A stretch of 64,000 nucleotides of DNA from Candidatus Altarchaeales archaeon (lineage in GTDB: Archaea > Altiarchaeota > Altiarchaeia > IMC4 > SCGC-AAA252-I15): the NCBI GenBank assembly GCA_014727915.1, contig WJMO01000006.1, positions 194,137 to 258,136 of the forward strand. The letters are read 5' to 3'. The position numbers and the translations under genes are program-made. Each line of letters starts with the position of its first letter. Position 1 is the stretch's first letter. The notes under the pieces are model-generated. The model ran no database searches. It saw only the letters and a program-made list of their open reading frames with translations, and had not been told where the DNA came from. Of this stretch, positions 1 to 8,049 are shown piece by piece.

Positions 1-1497
1 ACCCTGGTTTTCAACTGTAAATGTAAGGTTAACTAACTCCCCATCATAGTATCTAAAACAGTCCTGTAGTTGTGTGGTTAGGGATTTGCCATCATATTCT
101 CCCATATTGAAATTCATAAGATCGGCGAGTGTGGGGGCCATATCCAGAACACTGTAGTTAACGTCTCCATAGCTACATCCGCCGAACCGTGGAGAAATGT
201 ACATCATCGGAACAAAGGTATCTGTGCGATAAAGTCCCCCGTGCATGCCCTCTTTTTCTTCGTTCATGATGTAATAGCCTGATTCGACATTGGATAGAAT
301 GATTATGTCCCCTGCCCGTTGAGGATAAAGCATATTGACCCTATCAGCAAAGGGGTAGTCTGAGGGATCAAGAGAATCCAGGCTTGCAGAATTATTATTT
401 CCTGTATAGACTTTATACTCTGATTCCCCCTCATATCTCACCAGTACCTTGTCTATTCCATCCATATCATACAAAGCCTGAGCAGCACGGTTAACTGTGG
501 CATTAGTCGGATAAGCATCCCAGGGTATTGAATAACTAGTTTGATTAAACTTCAGATATACATAAGCGGAATTACCAATGGTTGCGACAACCGCAGTAGT
601 ATTACTATAATCATTTAAAAGAAGATAATTAGTTTTTGGTTCAGTGGCAAAATCTTCACCCTCAAGAACACTCTCGATATCTTCACGAGATATGGCTAAT
701 GACGAATTCACATCACTTTGTCCATGATCACTTATTACAACAATTAAAGTGTCCTCACTCTTATTGAGACTCATCAATTTTCCATAAATACTATCGACTA
801 CATTTATCTCATTCAATATCATATCATTAGCATCATCAGTATCGGTCCCAGAATAACCACTGACATCATGATAGCCCTGAAGATAAACAACAGTAATATT
901 GTAAGGGCTAGAAAGATGTTCTCTTGTTAGAATACCCATTCCGTTTTCAGCTTTTATGACCCAGTTTTTTAATTGTAATTTTGCTGAAGCCAATGAAATA
1001 CCAACCAGACCATATGCTTCATAGTGTATATGTGTAGCATCTTTCTCTAGAAATTCTCCAAATAATTGACTTGTTAATTCTGAATTGTCTGCTTTTTTAT
1101 ATATTGTATCCGCTAGCAAATCATTGTTAACACCTAAAAAAGGAATAACTAAATCCGTTTCTAATCCAATATTATATGTCCTATATGTTGAACTTGTCCT
1201 GTCAAACCAATTTATACCATTTGAACTGTGATTTCTTGGATATCTCCCAGTAAATATGGATGGGTGCGCAGCTGGCGAGCTCCCTGGAAAGATGGTTGTT
1301 GTATTTACGAAGTATACTGAATTTGAAAAAATACGATTTTCACTATTTTCATAACCCCAATATAGTCGTTCTGAGGGGATTGCATCAATTAGGACGATTA
1401 CAACATTTTTGAATTGAACATTTTCTGCATTCACAACTGGCAGGAATAATAGGAATACCAAACCCAAGATTAATAATTGAGTTTTGTATTTTTTCAT
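1..1497 (-). CDS. Type I phosphodiesterase / nucleotide pyrophosphatase-like secreted protein (C-terminus cut by window edge)
   Basis: The reading frame starts at the ATG at 1497 and is open to base 1, so about 499 residues are visible and the C-terminus is missing. Residues 1-24 form a signal peptide ending VVNA. Alkaline-phosphatase-superfamily motifs follow: a metal-binding Asp in VLIDAIPSERL (about residue 38), the nucleophile region FPGSSPAAHPSIFTGRYP (a Ser takes the place of the usual Thr), ISDHG near residue 257 and a late GMHGG histidine. By family this is a metal-dependent phosphodiesterase or phosphatase acting outside the membrane; the substrate cannot be read. It lies 2 bp downstream of a small membrane-protein gene, so the two are probably co-transcribed. 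The DNA is AT-rich compared with most of the window. Confidence 0.85.
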   Translation of the reverse strand, partial: MKKYKTQLLILGLVFLLFLPVVNAENVQFKNVVIVLIDAIPSERLYWGYENSENRIFSNSVYFVNTTTIFPGSSPAAHPSIFTGRYPRNHSSNGINWFDRTSSTYRTYNIGLETDLVIPFLGVNNDLLADTIYKKADNSELTSQLFGEFLEKDATHIHYEAYGLVGISLASAKLQLKNWVIKAENGMGILTREHLSSPYNITVVYLQGYHDVSGYSGTDTDDANDMILNEINVVDSIYGKLMSLNKSEDTLIVVISDHGQSDVNSSLAISREDIESVLEGEDFATEPKTNYLLLNDYSNTTAVVATIGNSAYVYLKFNQTSYSIPWDAYPTNATVNRAAQALYDMDGIDKVLVRYEGESEYKVYTGNNNSASLDSLDPSDYPFADRVNMLYPQRAGDIIILSNVESGYYIMNEEKEGMHGGLYRTDTFVPMMYISPRFGGCSYGDVNYSVLDMAPTLADLMNFNMGEYDGKSLTTQLQDCFRYYDGELVNLTFTVENQG

Positions 1498-1499
1498 TA

Positions 1500-1955
1500 T
1501 CATATTAAACCCCACACCATAACAATTGGAATAAAAATCAAACATGAATAGAAAATCAACAAAATAGATAAGAGAATTATTTTATAGTTAGGTGAGTGAT
1601 TAAATCTTTTTTCAAACAAGTATAGCATTCCTAAGAAAATAGGAGTGTAAAAAATACCATTAATGCCTACAGTAAGCATTGACAAAATAATAAAAAGATA
1701 TACTCCAAGTAAAGAGAGTGTATTCAGTATTTCATTATTGGTATTAGAGATGGCATTTAACACTGGATCGAAAAAAGTCATTATATGACCAAATAGTTCA
1801 AAAAAAAGACTAATTACAAGCCCATATTGAAAAACTAAAATGAGAATGAAGATTGTTTGAGATACTAGTAAAATTATAAAAAAGAGGATAGATGTTAAAT
1901 GTCTCAACCAGTTTTCTTTTATATCCTTTTGTATAGTGGCTAGTGTCTTGTTCAT
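1500..1955 (-). CDS. Small multi-spanning membrane protein, unknown function
   Basis: This 151-residue protein has about four hydrophobic segments (residues about 21-45, 47-62, 80-110 and 122-150) separated by short polar loops. I recognise no catalytic motif or family. Its start overlaps the end of the upstream surface-protein gene by 4 bp and its stop lies 2 bp before the start of the phosphodiesterase-like gene, so the three form a tight operon. That placement suggests a membrane partner for the secreted products, but this is inference only. The codons are strongly AT-rich. Confidence 0.6.
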   Translation of the reverse strand: MNKTLATIQKDIKENWLRHLTSILFFIILLVSQTIFILILVFQYGLVISLFFELFGHIMTFFDPVLNAISNTNNEILNTLSLLGVYLFIILSMLTVGINGIFYTPIFLGMLYLFEKRFNHSPNYKIILLSILLIFYSCLIFIPIVMVWGLI

Positions 1956-3661
1956 CTTATTCTAAAAAATATTATGTTTGCGTTTTTTGCGACTAGGTCT
2001 GGGTTTCCTTGTTGGCAGCCGCTTGGGTCATTGCATACGTATCCGGGGTCGCATTCTATGATGTTTCCGAATGTGCCTGATGTGCATTGTTTGTATGCTG
2101 TGGTGTTGTAGCAGTGTTTGTCTCCTTCGTTGTATATTGTGCTGTCGTGTACGCATTTGTCTTCTTCATCGCAGAAGTATCCTATCCCGTCGTATTCATC
2201 TAGCACGCATTCTTCGTAGTCGTGGGGGCAGGCTTCCTCGTCGTCGTTGTCTGCTGTTACGTTTTCACATGGGTCTCCGTAGTCTAGGTCTCCTTCGCAC
2301 ATGTATGTGATGTTGCAGAATTCGTCTGCGAAACAGTTTCCTGTCGAGGACGTGCAGTTTATGGCGTATTCTATGAACAATTGTGTCCCGCCTTTGTTGA
2401 TGCCATAATAGTAATCATGGTCGTTTTGGCCTGGTTGCTCGTCCTGAGGCAATTCAGGGGCTATGTCTGTCTTGAAGGCTAGGTATTCGTCTCCGTTTAA
2501 TGCGTCTTGAAATATGTCTGTTATGTCGAGTGTTTGGCTTCCCTGCTCTGAGCATGTGTCCTCGTACATGAGGGTGACGAGGCTTGAACTGGTATTGACA
2601 TCTGCGTTGTTTGAGCAGTCTGGCGTTTCTGTGAATGAGTTGACTCGGAATAGCTGGATATTGTATCCAGAGGGCATGTATTCTTCTCCTACGCATGAGC
2701 CATAGTAGTGTAGTGTGGCGTGGTGTGCTGTTTTCCAGTTAAGGTGTGAGACGTTGAATCTGAATAGTGGCTTTGAGACTCCTTCGTATGCGCTTCCCCA
2801 GCAGAAGGGTTGTGTTTTGAATTGTATGTAGTCTGGCTCTTCAAAGATGTCCTCGCATGCGTTCGTGTTCGTGCTGCAATTGTTCAGGTTCTGCCATTTG
2901 AAATAGTTTTCATCGCCGCCAATCTTGACTGTTGGATCTATCTCTATTGGATACTGGGCCTCGTTAAGCAGTTTATATGGTATTTCTAGGCTTAATTTTA
3001 TCTTTTCTTTTTCTTTTGTGAGCCGGTAAACTAGAGGTTCAATCTTTCCAGTGTTGTCTTCGATTGTAGGTGCCTCTATCAAAAATACTGTCGGGTCTTG
3101 GTAGATAATCCCCTGTTTTGTCTTTAGCTTGAATGGAATGTCTTTGTTGGTGGTTATTTCGTTGCCCATCCATTTTTTCCCTTCAACGTATATGTCAGTG
3201 TCTTCAGAGTATATCAAAGTGAAGTCGATGCTTACCGTGGAAGACGACAAGGAGGGTATGCTGTTTTTTTCATCGATGATTATCTTTTCCTTGACTTTAT
3301 TTGGCAGCATCTGGTATTCCATGTCGATTCCTTTTCCGAAGACATCATAGTATGTGACCTGTTCGGAGTCTGTAAAGTATGGGTTGAATGAAGGGGATGT
3401 TCTTTCGAGAGTATTCAATGAGTCTGGCTTGAATTGAAGATTGCTATTGCCAACAGATACTTGCATGCCCCTGTCTTCGGGGCTTGATTTGAAGATTATA
3501 TTGTAGGTGTTTGTATTCATGCCATAGTCTGTTTCAATCCTCATGCCCTCATAGCTAGGCGTGATATCGGGTTCAGGGGAGGGGGCACCAAAGACCGTAG
3601 AAACAGAGAGAATAAGAAAGGTGCAAAGAATCCACGATACACATTCTCGCTTAAATCGCAT
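1952..3661 (-). CDS. Secreted Cys-rich cell-surface protein with DNRLRE-like beta-sandwich region
   Basis: The 569-residue protein begins with a signal peptide (cleavage near residue 26, after VFGA). A beta-rich region contains YPIEIDPTVKIGG, a segment typical of secreted adhesin-like proteins, followed by a domain with a Ser/Thr-rich stretch and TDIAPELPQ that resembles DNRLRE-type sandwich domains. Residues from about 440 onwards are Cys-rich with many short CxxxxxC units, consistent with disulfide-stabilised knots. There is no C-terminal membrane anchor, so it may be released or bound to other surface proteins. It is the first gene of an operon with the membrane protein (4-bp overlap) and the phosphodiesterase-like protein. 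Function is otherwise unknown. Confidence 0.65.
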   Translation of the reverse strand: MRFKRECVSWILCTFLILSVSTVFGAPSPEPDITPSYEGMRIETDYGMNTNTYNIIFKSSPEDRGMQVSVGNSNLQFKPDSLNTLERTSPSFNPYFTDSEQVTYYDVFGKGIDMEYQMLPNKVKEKIIIDEKNSIPSLSSSTVSIDFTLIYSEDTDIYVEGKKWMGNEITTNKDIPFKLKTKQGIIYQDPTVFLIEAPTIEDNTGKIEPLVYRLTKEKEKIKLSLEIPYKLLNEAQYPIEIDPTVKIGGDENYFKWQNLNNCSTNTNACEDIFEEPDYIQFKTQPFCWGSAYEGVSKPLFRFNVSHLNWKTAHHATLHYYGSCVGEEYMPSGYNIQLFRVNSFTETPDCSNNADVNTSSSLVTLMYEDTCSEQGSQTLDITDIFQDALNGDEYLAFKTDIAPELPQDEQPGQNDHDYYYGINKGGTQLFIEYAINCTSSTGNCFADEFCNITYMCEGDLDYGDPCENVTADNDDEEACPHDYEECVLDEYDGIGYFCDEEDKCVHDSTIYNEGDKHCYNTTAYKQCTSGTFGNIIECDPGYVCNDPSGCQQGNPDLVAKNANIIFFRIR

Positions 3662-3743
3662 TCAAAACCACCACAATTAGCTATTTGATGAGGATAATAT
3701 AAAGCCCTTGAATATGTTTAAACATGGGATTACGGTTGTTTGA

Positions 3744-5816
3744 TTAGGTTATCATACTGATCACTTTTTTGATTATTTTTTCTGCCGCTGGAGGTATTAT
3801 TCTTTTGGGTGTTTTTTGGAGGCATTCTTTTGACATTGTGGTGTTTGTTATCTTATGACATAGTACTCTATCTTTTTTATGTAATGCATTGTCCCAGTAG
3901 CATACGTTCCTGTTCCATTCGCCGTTGATTTTTTCGCATAGGGTGTGGTTTCGGAGTTCACGGCTTGTTTCCAGGTAACACCAGTCATTGTCTATTTCTG
4001 TTTGCTTAATCTTGTCGCATAATGAGTAGTTATTGTTTTTTATGGCGACGTTTCGGTAGCATTGGTCTTTTTCGCTTTGTTTTGCCATCTCATCGCATAT
4101 TGTGATGTTGTTTGTTTTTTCGGCTATTTTTGTCTTGCACCCGAACCTCCAGTTTGGCGGTTCCATGTTTGCACATATTGTGATGTTGGTTGTTCTTTCA
4201 GCAATATCTGATAAGCAACCGACCTTTGAGAAGGCATTTTTACATATGTCTGGATTGTTTGTCTTTTTAGAAATTTCCAATAAGCAATCGTTTCGTATTG
4301 ATACGTTGAAAATATCAAAGCATATTGTGTGATTGTTATTCTCTATCGCTATCCTTTTAATGCACCGATCTGTCTTGTCTTTGGTGGTTGCTATCCTGCA
4401 TTGAGTTATGTTTTTTGTTCTTTCGGCCTGCCAGTCAAAGCATGATCTCACAATATCCACATTGTCTATTTCATGGCAGTCGAGTGTGCGGTTCAGCCAT
4501 TCTTGTATTTTGCTGTAACACCATGTCGCATCATTTTCTTCAGTTATGTACTCGCAGGTTTTGCTGTTGTTTAATGATATCACTATCCGTTCATAGCAGT
4601 ATTCCCTGTCCCATCGGTGGCTTATATTCTGGCACAAGGTTATGTTGTTTGAGTTCACGCTAACGTCCTCGTAGCATTGACTCCTGTCATACCTGTCCTT
4701 GACTTTGTCGCATAGGCTGCTTTCGTTTAGGTTTTTTGCAAGTCCAGAATAGCAGGAGTCTACTTCCTCTTGCTCCACTATTAGGGTGCATAAACTAGTG
4801 TTTAACAGGTTGTATGCTGCATAATTGAAGCACCAGTCCCTGGTTTCAGTGTATGTGGGTTTGTTGCAGAGGTCAAGGTCTTTGAATCCATCATGAAGAA
4901 TAAAGTAACCATAGCAACTGTTTCTTGTTCTATTGTCTAGGACTATCCTATCACATAATGACGAGTTTTTCGTAATTCTTGCGAGAGTGTCATAGCACCT
5001 AAACCCAGCCAATTCAATGTCTTGTATTTTGTTGCAGAGAATTGAGTTGTTTGTTAACCTGGCGTAGCATATGCTGCTGTAGTCGTTATCTCTGATTTTT
5101 TCGCAGAGTGAGAGATTATTGGCTTCGATGGCAGGGAGGAGATAACACATTCCTTGTATGCTGGAATTCTCGATCTTGTCGCAGATCGTGGTATTTTTTG
5201 GATAGTGGGAGTACAGGTAGCACCTGTCCCGTTTATTGTTGTCTAATATCTCGTCGCATATGACGTATGTTCTTTTTTGGCTGCAATATCTGATGTAGCA
5301 TTCATCCCGTTCAGCATGCTCGTTTATGTTGTTGCATATTCTGACATCATTTGTGTTCACTGCTATATGGGAAATGCAGTTATTTTTTGACGTATTAAGG
5401 TAGTCGTTTTCGATGATTGTCCAGTTGGGCAGTTGCTTGCATAGGCCGATGTTGTTTGTCTTGTGTGCAATACCTTCTATACAATAGTCCTTTATTTCCT
5501 GGTTTTCAATAAGTGTGCACATGGACGAATCATTAAGTTCCTGTGCAACATGCCGGATACAATATCCTCTCTTCCCGGAATCACTTACTTCCATGCATTT
5601 GCGCAAGCTTAAATCCTTTTTGCCCTCCTTGTAAAAGCATGCATCTCTCAGTTCTTCATGGGGTGTTACCCAACAGTATGATAAGCGGACTGTTAACTCC
5701 CTGGAAACGGTAGGTATCAGCCAGAGAATGCTGAATATCAGGACAGCCAATATTATCGATACTTGAATCCAGAGCTTCCAGCCCTTCATGCATTTGATTA
5801 TTCGGCTATTTTTCAT
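3744..5816 (-). CDS. Membrane-anchored Cys-pair repeat protein, about 24 tandem repeats
   Basis: This 690-residue protein has a short cytoplasmic head (KNSRIIKCMKGWKLW) and a signal anchor at about residues 16-36. Essentially all the rest is outside the membrane and consists of about 24 tandem units of 22-26 residues with the pattern (L/I)C(D/E)KI......(R/K)..C(Y/I)...A....N.(S/T). Each unit thus has two cysteines about 10-11 residues apart, and an N-x-S/T sequon usually sits directly before the next Cys; I count more than 20 sequons. The regular spacing suggests a disulfide-pinned helical-hairpin solenoid that is heavily N-glycosylated. Two small lipoproteins elsewhere in the window (48404-48805 and 63636-63962) carry three units each. 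I know no named family for it. The coding DNA is AT-rich. Confidence 0.75.
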   Translation of the reverse strand: MKNSRIIKCMKGWKLWIQVSIILAVLIFSILWLIPTVSRELTVRLSYCWVTPHEELRDACFYKEGKKDLSLRKCMEVSDSGKRGYCIRHVAQELNDSSMCTLIENQEIKDYCIEGIAHKTNNIGLCKQLPNWTIIENDYLNTSKNNCISHIAVNTNDVRICNNINEHAERDECYIRYCSQKRTYVICDEILDNNKRDRCYLYSHYPKNTTICDKIENSSIQGMCYLLPAIEANNLSLCEKIRDNDYSSICYARLTNNSILCNKIQDIELAGFRCYDTLARITKNSSLCDRIVLDNRTRNSCYGYFILHDGFKDLDLCNKPTYTETRDWCFNYAAYNLLNTSLCTLIVEQEEVDSCYSGLAKNLNESSLCDKVKDRYDRSQCYEDVSVNSNNITLCQNISHRWDREYCYERIVISLNNSKTCEYITEENDATWCYSKIQEWLNRTLDCHEIDNVDIVRSCFDWQAERTKNITQCRIATTKDKTDRCIKRIAIENNNHTICFDIFNVSIRNDCLLEISKKTNNPDICKNAFSKVGCLSDIAERTTNITICANMEPPNWRFGCKTKIAEKTNNITICDEMAKQSEKDQCYRNVAIKNNNYSLCDKIKQTEIDNDWCYLETSRELRNHTLCEKINGEWNRNVCYWDNALHKKDRVLCHKITNTTMSKECLQKTPKRIIPPAAEKIIKKVISMIT

Positions 5817-6017
5817 TAGTGTTTATCCTTGCCTCCACAAGATTATTCGTTTTCATGATTTAAACGGCTTGTCTTGTTTTTGGGCTTGTTGGCTGTACTT
5901 TTCGTTTTTGGAGGGGGTGAAATATACAGTTTTGTAAAGGCTTTTGTTGGCTTTTGTTTTTTGTTCTGGGTGTTTTCGCTGTACATGGCTGTACAGTCAA
6001 CAGCGGTTTGGCTTTGT

Positions 6018-7604
6018 TTATTGTTTTGGGCGTGATTCATCCTCTGTTTGTTGTCCTGGGCTTGATTCATCCCCTGTTGTGAAGTATGATTTTATCTTTT
6101 CTGTGACTCTTATGCGGGTGATTGTTTCTCCGTATGGTTCGTATTGTGGGCTGTTTTCGTAGTTTGTGAGTATGAAGAACCATCCGTCGTATTTTTGGAG
6201 TACGCTGTGTTTCAAGTCCAATTGTTTCTTGGTTTTGGCTGATTTGTCGGTTTCTATTTCTACAGCGATTTTTTCCCCTTCTTCTGTTGTGAAGACTATG
6301 TCCGGTTCTTTAGTCAGATTCTCGACGTATGTGGCGTTGTATTTTTGGAGTTCTTCGCAGATGAGGTATCGCAGTATGAAGTGTTCGTCGGATTCGACTG
6401 TCGTATTTTGCACGAGGTAGACAGATCCGCGGCCTCTGACGAATCCTGGGTCTCGGACTTCCTTGAAGCCTTCCCTGTGGAGGATGTCTATCTGGCCCGT
6501 GTCCAGGTCGGTTTTCAGGTGCACTTTGTTGTCTATGTCGAATCGCTTCTTGGGTGACGCAGGGATTTCTTCTTGGGGTTTCTCCTCTGGCTTGTTTTTC
6601 CTTTCCAGGCGCACGAGGTCTGCGGGCTTGGTTGTGACGAACTCGTATTCCCGAGGCGATGCTATGACTTTGAGGGGTATGTGGTTGTTGTAGGCCATTA
6701 GCAGGCCTTCGCCTGGCTGGGCGTTCATCAGTAGCATGGTTTCCCCGTAGTTGAGCTTGAAAGTCCGTGTTATGCTGTCTATTACTGACGGGTCTTGCCG
6801 TAGCAGCAGTTTCCATGCTGTGTTTGCGAGGACTGATTTCCCGGCACCGCTTGAGAGGAGGTCGTTGACTTCCTGGGTTATGATGATGAAGCTCAGGTTG
6901 TATTTCCTGCTGGTCTTGACTATCTCGAATATGCGTTCTGCTGCCTGAGGGTATTGGAGAAGCAGCCAGGCCTCGTCGATGACGAAGACTTTCCGTTTCA
7001 TGTTGTCTTTCATCTTGTGCAGTATATATTCTAATATAGTGTACATCATGGCCGGCTTGGCGAGCTTCGGGACTTGGCTTACATCGAATGTGACCATGCG
7101 GTTGTCGAAGTCAAGCACTGTCTGCTTGTTGAGGAATTTCAGCGAGCCTTCTGTGAACATCCTCAGCCGGTTGGTCAATGCCATTGCCGAGGTTCTTGTG
7201 AAGTGGTTTTCATCTGACTCTTTGGCTTTTATGGCTGAGTAGAGTTCACTGAATGTGGGTGGTGTGTTTTTCCATGTGCTTTTTTCCTCGGTGATTCCCG
7301 CATCATAGTAGATTTTTCTGAATGCATCGTCCAGGAGAGCCCGCTGTGACGGCGAGATGTCCTCGATTATCGTGAACATCAGAGAGTGCAGTGACGCTAT
7401 CTTGTCTGCATAGTCCATCCCCATCATGTCAAACGGGTTGATGACAGTGTCCGAGTCCTTGGATATCTTTATCGCCTGCCCCTTGTAGGCTTCCGTCAGC
7501 TTCGTGTATTCGCCCTGGGGATCGAGGTTGATTACGTTCGCATCCATCAGAAGCTGCCGTATCTCGAAGACTTTGACAAAGAAGCTCTTGCCAGCCCCCG
7601 AGGT
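6018..7604 (-). pseudogene. VirB4/TraC-type conjugation ATPase, N-terminally truncated, with C-terminal nuclease-like domain
   Basis: The frame reads into a clear VirB4-like ATPase domain: a Walker A remnant (SGAGKSFFVKVFEI), NLDPQGEY, Walker B VFVIDEAWLLL, and FIIITQEVNDLLSS. It then runs into a C-terminal region of about 150 residues containing PDIVFTTEEGEKIAVEIET, which looks like a PD-(D/E)XK nuclease core. Family members normally have 300 or more residues before Walker A. Here the homology stops inside Walker A: the first Gly is replaced by Ser, and the codons upstream make no sensible protein and run into tRNA-Thr. The junction is near 7595-7605. I therefore read it as a 5'-truncated remnant, although a frame stays open to 7799. 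It suggests an old conjugative or integrated element next to the tRNA. Confidence 0.7.
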
Positions 7605-7740
7605 CGATGAAGCCCTTGGAGCGATAGAAAAGGAAGAGAAGGAAGCCAGTAAATTCTTCGTGCAGTTATTCAAGAACACGCAGTTCAGAAGTTGGCTAGA
7701 GAAGACGTTCACAGCCCCGAGGATTGAGGCGGGATTGAGT
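7602..7740 (+). other. Opposite-strand coding-like fragment at the VirB4 break
   Basis: Immediately beyond the point where the VirB4 homology ends, the plus strand reads as a sensible charged, helical peptide (EVDEALGAIEKEEKEASKFF and on through FKNTQFRSWLEKTFTAPR) with codon choice like real genes here. It has no start and runs into the tRNA-Thr trailer. I read it as a piece of another gene, or an inverted piece of the same element, left by rearrangement. The parent protein is not recognised. Confidence 0.4.
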
Positions 7741-7769
7741 TTGCCCTTTTTTTCGGTTGTCGGTTTCGA

Positions 7770-7843
7770 AGCCCCAGGAGGGATTTGAACCCTCGACATG
7801 CAGATTACAAGTCTGCCGCTCTACCAGTCTGAGCCACTGAGGC
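7770..7843 (-). tRNA. tRNA-Thr (anticodon TGT), no intron
   Basis: A full cloverleaf can be drawn. The acceptor is GCCTCAG paired with CTGGGGC, the D-arm is GCTC...GAGC, the anticodon stem is CAGA(C) with loop CTTGTAA giving TGT, and the T-arm is GAGGG-TTCAAAT-CCCTC. The discriminator is U, as is common for archaeal tRNA-Thr. There is no intron. The 5' part of the gene is repeated about 100 bp upstream (see the repeat entry), and the broken VirB4 gene ends just downstream, which makes this a likely integration site. Confidence 0.95.
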
Positions 7844-7957
7844 GTGTGTTTTTTTATTGTTTTTCTCCTTAATGTGCGTGGCACCGTATGGTGGCACCCG
7901 CGGAGCGTGTGCACGGAGCTAGCCGTGTAGTCTGAGCCACTGAGGCGTGTGTTTTTT
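7826..7957. repeat. 29-bp duplication of the tRNA-Thr 5' end, copies at 7826-7854 and 7929-7957
   Basis: The sequence from the D-arm through the tRNA 5' end into the T-run outside the gene (agtctgagccactgaggc plus gtgtgtttttt) occurs exactly at 7826-7854 and again at 7929-7957, 103 bp apart. The 74 bp between the copies hold a short direct repeat (tggcacc twice) and the palindromic motif ACGGAGCTAGCCGT at 7913-7926. The second copy cannot be a functional tRNA because it lacks everything 3' of the D-arm. Confidence 0.85.
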
Positions 7958-8049
7958 GGATGTCTAATATTTAGGGTGATTTTGGAATATAAGTGCTATT
8001 TTGGTTTTTACGGTTTTTTGGTAGGGTTTTGGGTGTCCTTGCCCCAGTA

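Noticed and set aside
5889-6000. Three copies of ggctgtac in the spacer before the VirB4 remnant
   Set aside because: Too short and irregularly spaced to call a repeat array or iteron.
5843-6070. 75-residue Lys/Asn-rich frame between the repeat-protein gene and the VirB4 remnant
   Set aside because: It starts inside the VirB4 frame, is of low complexity and has no ribosome-binding site or TATA box.
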